DNA of 64,000 bases. It comes from Thalassovita mediterranea. GTDB taxonomy: Bacteria > Pseudomonadota > Alphaproteobacteria > Rhodobacterales > Rhodobacteraceae. The stretch spans positions 124,001-188,000 of the forward strand of contig NZ_CYSF01000007.1 of the NCBI RefSeq assembly GCF_001458435.1, given 5' to 3'. Shown one piece after another: positions 1 to 7,308 of this stretch. The stretch's first letter is position 1; every line of letters begins with the position of its first letter. A program made the translations under genes and the position numbers. The notes beneath the pieces were generated by a model. That model had not been told where the DNA came from. It made no database searches and was given only the letters and a program-made list of their open reading frames with translations.

Positions 1-485
1 TCAATTGGGTCGCCGTCTACATCCATGATCTCAACCACTGGAATGCCTGCACCCCGCAGCATCGCACGAGAGGCATCCGAATGTTCCAGTCCCGCGATAA
101 TCACCCCAGAGGGACGCCAAGACAGCATTTCGTAGAGAACCTTTTCCTCTTTTTCTGGAAGATAGTCTGTAATGCCGACAACCGGCTGCAGATCCGTATC
201 CTCCAGGATGCGGCTGATGCCGGTCATCACCTCGGGAAAGACCATGTTGGACATTGACGGAATGATCACGCCCACCAGATTGACGCGCTGACTGGCCAGT
301 GCGCCCGCGATTTTGTTGGGCACATATCCCAGTTGCTTGGCAGCCTGCAGCACCTTTTCGCGGGTTGCTTCACTGACGTCACTGCGATTGCGCAACACGC
401 GGCTGACGGTCATTTCCGACACACCCGAGGCCTCAGACACATCACGCAGGGTAAGGGGGCGGTTCTCGTTCTGGCTCAATCGCAT
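1..485 (-). CDS. LacI-family transcriptional regulator, gluconate-type (partial)
   Basis: The gene is read on the minus strand and runs off the left edge, so only about the first 160 residues are visible. The N-terminus carries a LacI helix-turn-helix (LTLRDVSEASGVSEMTVSRV, residues about 10-29), followed by the hinge (GYVPNKIAGALASQR) and the start of the periplasmic-binding-like effector domain (NLVGVIIPSMSNMVFPEV). The helix-turn-helix and the following LSWRPSGVI segment resemble GntR-type gluconate repressors, so a sugar-acid effector is inferred, not shown. The start at 485 has an AGGA just upstream; an in-frame ATG at 509 is possible but has no visible ribosome site. It would act as a DNA-binding repressor, probably of genes beyond the left edge. 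Confidence 0.85.
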   Translation of the reverse strand, partial: MRLSQNENRPLTLRDVSEASGVSEMTVSRVLRNRSDVSEATREKVLQAAKQLGYVPNKIAGALASQRVNLVGVIIPSMSNMVFPEVMTGISRILEDTDLQPVVGITDYLPEKEEKVLYEMLSWRPSGVIIAGLEHSDASRAMLRGAGIPVVEIMDVDGDPI

Positions 486-574
486 GTTCCTGAATAAAAG
501 GATTTCCATATTGTTAGCGCGATCCTGCGGCCTTGTTCAAGCCACAGTCAGAGTCTAATACACCTCTTGCAGAC

Positions 575-651
575 GGCCCCGTGGCTCAACTGGATAGAGC
601 AGCCCCCTCCTAAGGGGCAGGTTGCAGGTTCGAATCCTGCCGGGGTCGCCA
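575..651 (+). tRNA. tRNA-Arg (anticodon CCU)
   Basis: A complete 77-base cloverleaf with encoded CCA. The acceptor stem GGCCCCG pairs with CGGGGTC, the D arm is GGCTCAACTGGATAGAGC, the anticodon stem GCCCC/GGGGC holds the loop CTCCTAA (anticodon CCT), and the T arm GCAGG-TTCGAAT-CCTGC is canonical. The 3' 47 bases are duplicated at 8224-8270, marking the gene as the integration site of the island that follows. Confidence 0.97.
605..651 (+). repeat. attL: tRNA-internal copy of the 47-bp attachment repeat
   Basis: These bases, from within the anticodon stem through the CCA end, are identical to 8224-8270. The repeat ends exactly at the tRNA 3' end, the usual footprint of tyrosine-recombinase integration into a tRNA gene. 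The tRNA is kept intact on this side. Confidence 0.9.
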
Positions 652-754
652 AAACCACCTGAAAAATATGACTTATTTACAGGATGTTGTGCGGATGCGT
701 GCAGAAACGCCCGTCGGCCTTCGCGGCGAAATCGGCTGAAACGGACGATTTCTC

Positions 755-789
755 GTACAAAACCTGTACAAAATTCGCACGTTTGTGCG
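755..789. promoter_or_regulatory. Direct repeats and palindrome upstream of the replication-like gene
   Basis: Two copies of GTACAAAA at 755-762 and 766-773 are exactly 11 bp apart, one helical turn. They are followed by the inverted repeat CGCAC-gttt-GTGCG at 776-789. The set ends 17 bases before the start codon at 807, a position suited to an operator or autoregulatory site of the downstream DNA-binding protein. This role is inferred from position and symmetry only. Confidence 0.4.
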
Positions 790-806
790 TATTTCGGGGG
801 CCAACC

Positions 807-1664
807 ATGAGCCGCCATAGCTTTGATCCCGAAATCGCGGGACGTGTTGGCCTGAACGCGGCGGTGATTTTCCAGAACATCACCTTCTGGATCGAGAAGA
901 ACCAAGCCAATCGCCGTAACCTTCGAGACGGGCGGTATTGGACCTACAATTCGATCTCGGCCTTTGGCGAGTTGTTCCCCTATCTGAGCGAAAAGCAGAT
1001 CCGAACAGCGCTCGAAAAACTGGTCAGCGCAGATCTGATCATCAAGGGCAATTTCAGCGATGATCGCTATGATCGGACCTGTTGGTATGCCCTGGGCAAC
1101 TCCATTTGCCCAAATGGGCAAATCGATCCGACCGAAAGGGAAAATGATGCATTTGCCCCTGAGGGCGAGCCATCTGCCCCAGAGGGCAAATCCTATAAGA
1201 ACAGATATAAACCATATCAAAAACCAGATCCTTCGCACGCGAAGGCGGAGATGGAGGATGAAATTTCGGAAAAGATTCTGTCCGCCTATCCCGAGGATCG
1301 TATTCGCAGCAAAGCGGTTTGCCTCTCACAAATTCGCCAAGCGCTGGCCGACGGCGTGGACGCGAAGGGCTTCGAGGAAGCAGTGCGGGCTTACGCGAGC
1401 GAGAGCGAAGGCTTCACCCGATCAAAGGTATGTTTCTCCGACAATTGGTTCACCTCTGGCCGTTGGTTGAAATACCTTCACGACGTCGAGGAGGCGCGAG
1501 AAGCGGGCAAGGCCAAAGAGGCTGAGTTGCTGAAAGGCTTGGCCGACTGGGTCACAGACAAACACCCACTGTGCCGCCATATCACGCCGGGCCAAGTGAC
1601 TGCGTTGCTGGCCGCAAACCTGGTCAGCCCTGCTGAAATCGAAGCGGCGGGGCTCAGAGAATGA
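807..1664 (+). CDS. Winged-helix DNA-binding protein, putative replication initiator
   Basis: A 285-residue protein. Residues about 1-95 form a winged-helix-like domain of the type seen in phage and plasmid replication proteins (GRYWTYNSISAFGELFPYL, then SEKQIRTALEKL). The middle (about 95-140) is a repetitive, proline- and charge-rich linker (CPNGQ, APEGE, APEGK). The C-terminal part has a helical segment with FSDNWFTSGRWLKYL, reminiscent of phage replication organisers. I chose ATG 807 over the upstream in-frame start at 684 because homology-like sequence begins there and a GGGGG tract lies six bases upstream. The stop overlaps the mobC start (ATGA), so it is translated with the mob genes. 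The DNA repeats encoding the linker are origin-like. It could instead be a regulator; the initiator role is an inference. Confidence 0.6.
   Translation: MSRHSFDPEIAGRVGLNAAVIFQNITFWIEKNQANRRNLRDGRYWTYNSISAFGELFPYLSEKQIRTALEKLVSADLIIKGNFSDDRYDRTCWYALGNSICPNGQIDPTERENDAFAPEGEPSAPEGKSYKNRYKPYQKPDPSHAKAEMEDEISEKILSAYPEDRIRSKAVCLSQIRQALADGVDAKGFEEAVRAYASESEGFTRSKVCFSDNWFTSGRWLKYLHDVEEAREAGKAKEAELLKGLADWVTDKHPLCRHITPGQVTALLAANLVSPAEIEAAGLRE
1087..1230. repeat. Palindromic repeats plus AT-rich stretch inside the replication-like gene (candidate origin)
   Basis: A perfect inverted repeat ATTTGCCC-AAAT-GGGCAAAT lies at 1104-1123. Two variants follow, ATTTGCCC-ctga-GGGC at 1151-1166 and ATCTGCCC-caga-GGGCAAAT at 1172-1191, and a shorter one, TGCCC-t-GGGCAA, precedes them near 1089. 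The centres of the last two full copies are 21 bp apart, two helical turns. Immediately downstream (about 1188-1230) is a clearly AT-rich stretch. Iterons inside an initiator gene followed by an AT-rich unwinding region is the layout of the lambda O gene origin. Function as oriV is inferred. Confidence 0.5.
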
Positions 1665-2131
1665 GTGCGATCGATCCCCACAAAGAGCAGAGAGCAAGGT
1701 TACCCACCGATTACATCGGCGGGACTTGTGAGGGGCGGCAAGACTCCCCTTCAAACCCCAACCAGACGCGCGCAAGCGGCGTCAAAGAAGGCCTTTCCGA
1801 GACCGTGATCTTTCGATGCACGCCGTCGGAAAAGGCTGCGCTTGTGGCCAAGGCGCGGGCTGCTGGCCTGCCCAATGCCACGTTGATGCGCGAGGCCTTG
1901 GGGCTGACCGAGGCACGTCGGCGCAAGCCCGTCCCTCGCGTTGATCCGAAGCTGACCTTTGCGATTGCCCGTGTCGGCGGCAACCTCAATCAGCTCTCCC
2001 GCTGGATCAACGGCGCGGTCAAATCCGGCCGCGCGAGCCAGATCGATGCGCTCAAGGTCGCTGCTCAGCTGGTGATCATCGAACGGCAGATGGCGCGGAT
2101 TGTGGCTGAACACACTGCCGGTGGAGAATGA
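1661..2131 (+). CDS. mobC: MobC-family relaxosome accessory protein
   Basis: A 156-residue protein with a disordered N-terminus, a ribbon-helix-helix-like segment (about residues 48-80: TVIFRCTPSEKAALVAKARA) and the hallmark MobC motif VGGNLNQLSRWINGA near residues 105-119. MobC proteins bind oriT DNA and help the relaxase nick it. The start ATG overlaps the stop of the replication-like gene, and its own TGA overlaps the mobA ATG (ATGA at 2128), so the two mob proteins are translationally coupled. The order mobC-mobA matches ColE1-family mobilization regions. oriT itself was not located. Confidence 0.88.
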   Translation: MSAIDPHKEQRARLPTDYIGGTCEGRQDSPSNPNQTRASGVKEGLSETVIFRCTPSEKAALVAKARAAGLPNATLMREALGLTEARRRKPVPRVDPKLTFAIARVGGNLNQLSRWINGAVKSGRASQIDALKVAAQLVIIERQMARIVAEHTAGGE

Positions 2132-3696
2132 TCCTCTCGTTCTTCTCCACCGGCACAGGCGGCGGTGCGGCCCCCGTCGACTACCTGACAGCGCGTGCAG
2201 TTCTGGCCTATGACGAGAACCGCAATCTGATCCGTGACGACACTGGCCAGCCGCAAACCAAGATCCGCGACCCGCTGCCCGAGGTACTGCACGGTAATCC
2301 AGACCAGACCCGTGACCTGATCGATGCGAGCCCCAACAAATGGAGCTACACCGCAGGCGTGATCAGCTTTGCCGACAGCGATGATCCCAGTCCCGACGCC
2401 CAGCAAGAGGCCATTGAGCTATTTGAGGCTCTGGCCTTTGCCGGGCTGGACAGGGATCAATACGATTGCCTTTGGGTGCGCCACTCGCATGAGGGCAACA
2501 TCGAGCTGCACTTTTGCACGCCGCGCCTTGAGCTCAGCTCTGGCAAGGCGCTGAACATCGCGCCTCCAGGGCATGAGAACGCCTTTTCCAGCCTGCGTGA
2601 TCTGATGAACAAGACCCACGGTTGGGCAGACCCTTTGGACCCAGAACGCGCCCGTGAAGTGAGAGCGACGATTGAAGCGCCGACGCGCGCGCAAGGTCGC
2701 GAGGCGCTACACGAATGGATACTCGATCAGATCAGCGTCGGCACCATCACCGACCGCGCCAGCATGATCGATGCTTTGGCCGATGCAGGCTTTGATATCC
2801 CCCGTGCCAGCAAGAATTACATCACCGCCAAAGACCCCGACACCGGCGAGCGCTGGCGATTGAAAGGAGAGATTTTCCATGACGACTGGCAAGCCGAACC
2901 GCCTCGCCGAGAAATTGAACGCGGACCTGGAGACAGTACGCAGCGACCACGCCGCCTTGATGGCATCTCAACTGGAGAGCTTCAGGAGCGATTTCAGCAG
3001 CATTGCGACCAGCGCGCTGCATACAATCGAGACCGATATCAGGTTCTTTCTGAGCGACAGCAGGAGCGAGTTGGAGAGGCGGAGCGAGACGATCAGGCGC
3101 TGGTTGACGATCTCGCCGTGGGTGATCGTGGGGATGGTCTCAGCCTGGATCGCGATGGTGCTGATCGCGAGTTGGCTTTGGACGGGTTTGATTTCGCGCT
3201 CGGAGATGGCGAGGCTTGGCCTGACACGGATCGAACAGGCTGGGCAAACATGGGTGACGCTGGACCCGAACCGGACCGAACTGAAGACCTGCACGATGGC
3301 GCAAACGCCAATCATCTGCATCGAGATCAAGGAGCCTTAGATGACCAATCCACCGACAACGCCCCTGACAGCATTGGAGCGCGAATTGCTCGCATCCGTC
3401 GAGCGGTTGGTGACGGCCTGCGAGAGCTCAGCCACGGAATTGCACGCCTTGGAGAAGCGCTCGACCAGCAGGATCGAAAGCAAGGTGAATGGCTTGGCGC
3501 ATTGCGTGGCGCTATTGATGAAATCACATCTCATGTCCGTCACCACATTGGCCGACTTGCTGCGCGAGGAGCAGAATTACGCGACGCTTCAGGCGGGATT
3601 AGAAACCAGCTGGAAACTAGCGAAAGACGCCGAGAAGCGGCTGAACGAGAGCTAGACGCGCGGGATAGTCACCGCAGCGCAGGGCATTCGCTTTGA
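2128..3696 (+). CDS. mobA: ColE1/MbeA-type mobilization relaxase (MOB-HEN group)
   Basis: A 522-residue relaxase that would nick oriT and lead the strand into a recipient. The N-terminus follows MbeA of ColE1 closely: GTGGGAAPVDYL at 9-20, HGNPDQTRDLIDASP at about 55-69, the SYTAGVISFA block, and the catalytic segment WVRHSHEGNIELHF. In ColE1-type enzymes that segment carries the His-Glu-Asn (HEN) triad; here the positions are H119, E126 and H128, so the final Asn is replaced by His. Motifs typical of the family tail, such as ADPxxGxxxRLKG-like KDPDTGERWRLKGEIF, follow at about 236-251. The region after residue 250 is low-complexity because mobB and mobD are encoded in another frame within it. 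The stop at 3694-3696 lies just before the next small gene. Confidence 0.88.
   Translation: MILSFFSTGTGGGAAPVDYLTARAVLAYDENRNLIRDDTGQPQTKIRDPLPEVLHGNPDQTRDLIDASPNKWSYTAGVISFADSDDPSPDAQQEAIELFEALAFAGLDRDQYDCLWVRHSHEGNIELHFCTPRLELSSGKALNIAPPGHENAFSSLRDLMNKTHGWADPLDPERAREVRATIEAPTRAQGREALHEWILDQISVGTITDRASMIDALADAGFDIPRASKNYITAKDPDTGERWRLKGEIFHDDWQAEPPRREIERGPGDSTQRPRRLDGISTGELQERFQQHCDQRAAYNRDRYQVLSERQQERVGEAERDDQALVDDLAVGDRGDGLSLDRDGADRELALDGFDFALGDGEAWPDTDRTGWANMGDAGPEPDRTEDLHDGANANHLHRDQGALDDQSTDNAPDSIGARIARIRRAVGDGLRELSHGIARLGEALDQQDRKQGEWLGALRGAIDEITSHVRHHIGRLAARGAELRDASGGIRNQLETSERRREAAERELDARDSHRSAGHSL
2879..3340 (+). CDS. mobB: MobB/MbeB-like mobilization protein, encoded inside mobA in another frame
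   Basis: A 153-residue protein read in a different frame fully within the 3' half of mobA. Residues 1-75 are charged and helical, with a likely coiled coil (NRLAEKLNADLETVRSDHAA). Residues about 80-105 form one membrane segment (WVIVGMVSAWIAMVLIASWL). The C-terminal domain has a pair of cysteines (KTCTMAQTPIICIEI). This plan matches ColE1 MbeB: coiled N-terminus, single membrane span, and a C-terminal segment containing a Cys pair. ColE1 mbeB likewise overlaps mbeA out of frame. MbeB-type proteins anchor or stabilise the relaxosome at the membrane. The stop codon directly abuts the mobD start. This is a genuine overlapping gene and not a shadow frame, given the protein architecture and synteny. 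Confidence 0.8.
   Translation: MTTGKPNRLAEKLNADLETVRSDHAALMASQLESFRSDFSSIATSALHTIETDIRFFLSDSRSELERRSETIRRWLTISPWVIVGMVSAWIAMVLIASWLWTGLISRSEMARLGLTRIEQAGQTWVTLDPNRTELKTCTMAQTPIICIEIKEP
3341..3655 (+). CDS. mobD: MobD/MbeD-like mobilization protein, encoded inside mobA in another frame
   Basis: A 104-residue helical protein starting immediately after the mobB stop, in the same frame, and ending within the last codons of mobA. The N-terminus TPLTALERELLASVERL resembles the start of MbeD (short leader, then ELExxLLxALExL). The rest is predicted coiled coil rich in Leu, Glu and Ser. In ColE1, mbeD also follows mbeB and overlaps mbeA. MbeD-type proteins are small accessory mobilization proteins; some exert entry exclusion. 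The assignment rests on position, length and the N-terminal motif, so it is weaker than that for mobB. Confidence 0.7.
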   Translation: MTNPPTTPLTALERELLASVERLVTACESSATELHALEKRSTSRIESKVNGLAHCVALLMKSHLMSVTTLADLLREEQNYATLQAGLETSWKLAKDAEKRLNES

Positions 3697-3725
3697 CAAA
3701 TTCCCAAGCCGCAGAGAGGCACCTC

Positions 3726-4028
3726 ATGCAATTTGACCATCCCCAATTCACCCTCGGTTTCAGGCAAGCCCTAGAATACGGCATCGACTATCGCGGCTAT
3801 GACAGAGTCGACCGATTGCCGGAAGACATTCCTCTGATGGCCATCGCCGGCGTCTGGGGCGATTACAACGACATTCGCTGTCTATTCATCGACCAAACAG
3901 GCAAAACCTACCGCCGCCACATTACAGGCCGTGCCGGCCAGTACGTGATCCGTGAGCTGGATCTGAATGCGATGGATCTGGAGGTTGGGCAGGTGGTTGT
4001 GGCGGCAAGTTGGCCCACTGTCAAATGA
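3726..4028 (+). CDS. Small hypothetical island protein
   Basis: I do not recognise this 100-residue protein. It begins MQFDHPQFTLGFRQ and is rich in aromatic and acidic residues, with a Tyr-rich segment (EYGIDYRGYDRVDR), a central IAGVWGDYNDIRCLFID segment and no membrane span. The start at 3726 is preferred because AGAGG lies six bases upstream; a TTG at 3693 overlapping the mobA stop would add 11 residues. It lies between mobA and the methyltransferase on the same strand, and the compact predicted beta-rich sequence suggests a folded cytoplasmic protein. Confidence 0.6.
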   Translation: MQFDHPQFTLGFRQALEYGIDYRGYDRVDRLPEDIPLMAIAGVWGDYNDIRCLFIDQTGKTYRRHITGRAGQYVIRELDLNAMDLEVGQVVVAASWPTVK

Positions 4029-4078
4029 TCAAACTATCACCAGCGCGCCCTGGAGGTTGAAGGAAATGTCGTATATTG

Positions 4079-5380
4079 ATGAAGAAAAACGTTGAGACTG
4101 GAAGTTCTGTGAGCTCAGATTTTGAATGCCGTGAGAAGTTGGCGACAACGCGAAAGCGGCTGCGCATTGACTATCGAGTCATGGCGACGCTCCTCGGCCT
4201 AGGGCCGGATGGAGCTGACATGGTGAAGCAATGGGAGCGCGGGTGCGGGCGAATAAGTCCAACGAAGCAACGTGCAATCGAGAACCTGCCTGATACTATC
4301 CCATTCAAGGACGACCGCAAAAAAGGCTCCTTTCAGTTTATTGATCTTTTTGCTGGCATCGGGGGTATCCGCATTCCGTTTCAGAAATTTGGCGGGAAGT
4401 GCGTATTCACAGCGGAAATCGACAAGCATAGCAAAGTCACATATGCGGCAAATTTCGGGGAGGTTCCTCAGAGGAACGGGGATATTACAAAGTTCACGGC
4501 GTCCGAAATTCCTGATCATGATGTGCTTCTTGCCGGCTTTCCCTGCCAAGCTTTCTCACAAGCCGGAAGGAAGCAGGGTTTTCTAGATACACGTGGCACG
4601 ATGTTCTTCGAAATACAGAGAATTCTTGCCGCACATCATCCGAAAGCCTTTTTGCTCGAGAACGTAAAGCAACTAAAAGGTCACAATGGTGGGGACACGT
4701 TGAAGACCATCATGGCGATTTTAAGGGGCGAAGCCTCTGCGGAAATCCCAAGTGATGTCATGATGTCAGAAGAAGCTCGCGCCAGTCTGGGAACTCATTT
4801 TGACTATGATGTCGATTTCGAAGTCTTGCGTGCGCGGGATTTCGGTGTGCCCCAGATCCGTGAGCGTATCTATATCGTGGGTATCCGTCGCGATAAAGGC
4901 GCGCCGGCCAATCACGAGCGGATCAAGGAGATGTTCGGCAGGATCATTGAGAACTATCAGTTGAAAGTACCTCTCAAAGATATCCTCGTCGATGATCCCG
5001 AGCGCACTAGGGACTTCACTATATCGGATAACCTCTGGACTGGGCACAAGGAACGCAAAGAGCGGAACCGTGCGAATGGCAAGGGGTTCGGGTACAGCCT
5101 TTTTGATCGGACGTCCGAGTATTGCAGCACGATGAGTGCGCGATACTATAAGGATGGTAGCGAAATTCTCATTGATCAGTCGGATTTGGGGCGAAATCCG
5201 CGTAAGCTCCTTCCTGAAGAGGCCCGCGCGTTGCAGGGATTTCCCGAAGAATTCGTGATCGATCGGGTCGGCAGATCTCAACTTTATAAGCAGTTCGGGA
5301 ATTCTGTTGCAGTCCCTGTGATCCGAGCGATAGCAAGCGAGATGCTTAGAGAGGCCAATATCCGGACAAGGAAAACCTGA
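4079..5380 (+). CDS. DNA (cytosine-5-)-methyltransferase with N-terminal HTH-like domain
   Basis: A 433-residue C5 methyltransferase that transfers a methyl group from S-adenosylmethionine to cytosine in DNA. Visible motifs: motif I FIDLFAGIGG (about residues 87-96), motif IV GFPCQAFSQAG with the catalytic Cys near 156, motif VI ENV near 195, motif VIII QIRERIYIVG, and motif X YKQFGNSVAVPVI near the C-terminus. The first 75 residues look like a helix-turn-helix (MATLLGLGPDGADMVKQWER), as in Dcm-like enzymes that bind DNA beyond their target. The start ATG at 4079 lies inside a nine-codon out-of-frame reading frame (4066-4095) that has the better ribosome site, so initiation may be coupled. 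It overlaps vsr by one base (TGATG). No matching restriction endonuclease is present. The recognition sequence cannot be read from sequence. Confidence 0.93.
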   Translation: MKKNVETGSSVSSDFECREKLATTRKRLRIDYRVMATLLGLGPDGADMVKQWERGCGRISPTKQRAIENLPDTIPFKDDRKKGSFQFIDLFAGIGGIRIPFQKFGGKCVFTAEIDKHSKVTYAANFGEVPQRNGDITKFTASEIPDHDVLLAGFPCQAFSQAGRKQGFLDTRGTMFFEIQRILAAHHPKAFLLENVKQLKGHNGGDTLKTIMAILRGEASAEIPSDVMMSEEARASLGTHFDYDVDFEVLRARDFGVPQIRERIYIVGIRRDKGAPANHERIKEMFGRIIENYQLKVPLKDILVDDPERTRDFTISDNLWTGHKERKERNRANGKGFGYSLFDRTSEYCSTMSARYYKDGSEILIDQSDLGRNPRKLLPEEARALQGFPEEFVIDRVGRSQLYKQFGNSVAVPVIRAIASEMLREANIRTRKT

Positions 5381-5733
5381 TGGTCGACATCGTGTCCTCG
5401 GAGGCTCGTAGTCGAATGATGTCAGGCATCAAAGGCAAGGACACGAAGCCGGAAATCCTGGTAAGGCAATTACTGCACCGCGCTGGCTACAGATTCAGGC
5501 TTCATCGGAAAGATCTTCCCGGTCGACCAGATCTTGTCCTTTCACGCTACAATACAGCGCTATTCGTGAATGGCTGTTTCTGGCATGGGCACGAGGATTG
5601 CCATCTTTTTCGCCTCCCGAAATCGCGCCAGGACTTCTGGGAAGTGAAGATTTCCGGCAATAAGGCACGGGACCTTCGAAAACAAACAGAACTCTTTGAG
5701 TGTGAACGGCGGAGCAATACTCGGCCACGGTAG
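5380..5733 (+). pseudogene. vsr: vsr, very short patch repair endonuclease, 3'-truncated by IS21
   Basis: Vsr nicks DNA at T:G mismatches produced when 5-methylcytosine deaminates, and its gene typically follows the methyltransferase as here. Residues 1-107 are native: MMSGIKGKDTKPE near 13-25, the catalytic Asp51 in GRPDLVL, and the zinc-site segment VNGCFWHGHEDC at 63-74. Family members run to about 140 residues and need a later Cys to complete the zinc site. That part is missing, because the frame enters the IS left end at 5701 and stops after ten foreign residues. His64 of E. coli Vsr corresponds to Asn here. The remnant is very unlikely to be active. Confidence 0.9.
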
Positions 5734-5802
5734 CGACGGCATAGTGTTGTCGCGGGCGGCGTAAAAGTCGTCCACTTTTGCCCTTTCGGATTTCGGGAGG
5801 GC

Positions 5803-7308
5803 TTGGGGATATACACCGTGGACTTGTATTTGAAGGTGCGTCACGCTCATTTCCAGGATGGATTGAGCGGGCGTCAGATTGCCCGGGATTTTGGGATCAG
5901 CCGGGACAGTGTTGCGAAGATGTTGGCCTATTCGGAACCGCCGGGATATCGGCGGACAGCGCCGATCAGGCGCCCGAAGCTGGATGCGTTCACCAGCCAG
6001 ATGGACCAATGGCTTGCTGAAGACAGGAGCCGCCCTCGCAAGCAGCGTCACACCGCCAAGCGTATTTTCGAGCGGTTGCGGGACGAGTGCGGTTTTGATG
6101 GCAGCTACACCATCGTCAAGGATTACGTTCGAGACCGGAAGCGGACCGGCAAGGAGATGTTCGTGCCGCTGAGCCATCCGCCCGGTCATGCACAGGCCGA
6201 TTTTGGTGAAGCGCTTGTCGTGATCGGCGGCGTCGAGCAGAAGGCACACTTCTTTGCCCTCGATCTGCCGCACAGCGACGCATGCTACATCCGGGCCTAT
6301 CCTGCGGCCAATACCGAGGCGTGGCTTGACGGCCATGTCCATGCCTTTGCGTTCTTCGGCGCGGTTCCCCAGTCGGTTCTTTATGACAATGACCGCTGTC
6401 TGGTGGCCCGGATTCTGCCGGATGGCTCCCGGCAAAGAACCCAGCGGTTCAGCGCGATGTTGTCGCATTACGTGATCCGGGACCGCTATGGCCGTCCCGG
6501 CAAGGGCAATGACAAAGGGGCCGTGGAGGGGCTGGTCGGCTACGGACGTCGCAACTTCATGGTGCCGATCCCGTCCTTTCCGGACTGGCACGCGTTCAAC
6601 GCTCACCTGGAAGAGCAGTGCCGCAAGCGCCAGGGTGATGTTCTGCGTGGCCACAAGGTCAGCATCGGGGAACGGCTGAAGGCCGATCTCGCGGCGATGC
6701 GGGATTTGCCCGGCACCCCCTTTGAGGCCTGTGAGTTGCAAAGTGGCCAGGTCACATCGACATCGGTGGTGCGTTATCGCGGCAATGATTACTCGGTGCC
6801 GGTTGCCTACGGCCACCGTGCGGTCTGGATCAAGGGCTTCGTGACCCGGGTTGTCATCGGCTGCGGCGCCGAGGTGATCGCTGAGCATTCGCGCTCCTAT
6901 GACACCGGCGACATGGTGTTTGATCCACTGCATTACCTGGCGCTGATCGAACGCAAGATCATGTCCTTCGATCAGGCCGCGCCTCTGCAGGGCTGGGAGT
7001 TGCCCGAAGCGTTCAAAACCCTGCGCCGACTGCTGGAAGCCCGGCAGGGAAAGGCCGGCAAGCGCGAGTATGTGCAGGTCCTGCGCCTTCTGGAGCGCTT
7101 CGAGATTGACGTGCTGCATCTTGCCGTCAAAGATGCCCTGCGAATGGGAGCGGTCAGCTTCGATGCAATCAAGCACCTGATCTTGTGCAGGGTCGAGCAA
7201 AGGCCTCCGAGGCTGGATCTGGATGTCTATCCCTTCCTGCCCAGAACCAACATCACCACCACCTCCGCCGCATCCTACATGAGCCTGCTGGCAGGAGGTG
7301 GGGCATGA
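5803..7308 (+). CDS. istA: IS21-family transposase IstA
   Basis: A 501-residue transposase. The N-terminus has a helix-turn-helix (LSGRQIARDFGISRDSVAKM, about residues 22-41). The DDE catalytic core shows Asp in HAQADFGEALV (near 129), Asp in SVLYDNDRC, and Glu in GAVEGLVGYGRR. The C-terminal beta-rich DNA-binding part includes VVRYRGNDYSVPV. TTG at 5803 follows a GGGAGG closely; an in-frame GTG at 5818 is an alternative. The stop overlaps the istB start, so IstB is translationally coupled. IstA binds the terminal repeats and cuts and joins the ends with the help of IstB. The frame appears intact. Confidence 0.95.
   Translation: MGIYTVDLYLKVRHAHFQDGLSGRQIARDFGISRDSVAKMLAYSEPPGYRRTAPIRRPKLDAFTSQMDQWLAEDRSRPRKQRHTAKRIFERLRDECGFDGSYTIVKDYVRDRKRTGKEMFVPLSHPPGHAQADFGEALVVIGGVEQKAHFFALDLPHSDACYIRAYPAANTEAWLDGHVHAFAFFGAVPQSVLYDNDRCLVARILPDGSRQRTQRFSAMLSHYVIRDRYGRPGKGNDKGAVEGLVGYGRRNFMVPIPSFPDWHAFNAHLEEQCRKRQGDVLRGHKVSIGERLKADLAAMRDLPGTPFEACELQSGQVTSTSVVRYRGNDYSVPVAYGHRAVWIKGFVTRVVIGCGAEVIAEHSRSYDTGDMVFDPLHYLALIERKIMSFDQAAPLQGWELPEAFKTLRRLLEARQGKAGKREYVQVLRLLERFEIDVLHLAVKDALRMGAVSFDAIKHLILCRVEQRPPRLDLDVYPFLPRTNITTTSAASYMSLLAGGGA

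Noticed and set aside
652-806. Integrase or excisionase gene next to attL
   Set aside because: The short stretch has no plausible coding sequence; only repeats and a palindrome are seen.
4079-5733. Complete restriction-modification system
   Set aside because: A methyltransferase and truncated vsr are present, but no restriction endonuclease gene is visible in the island.
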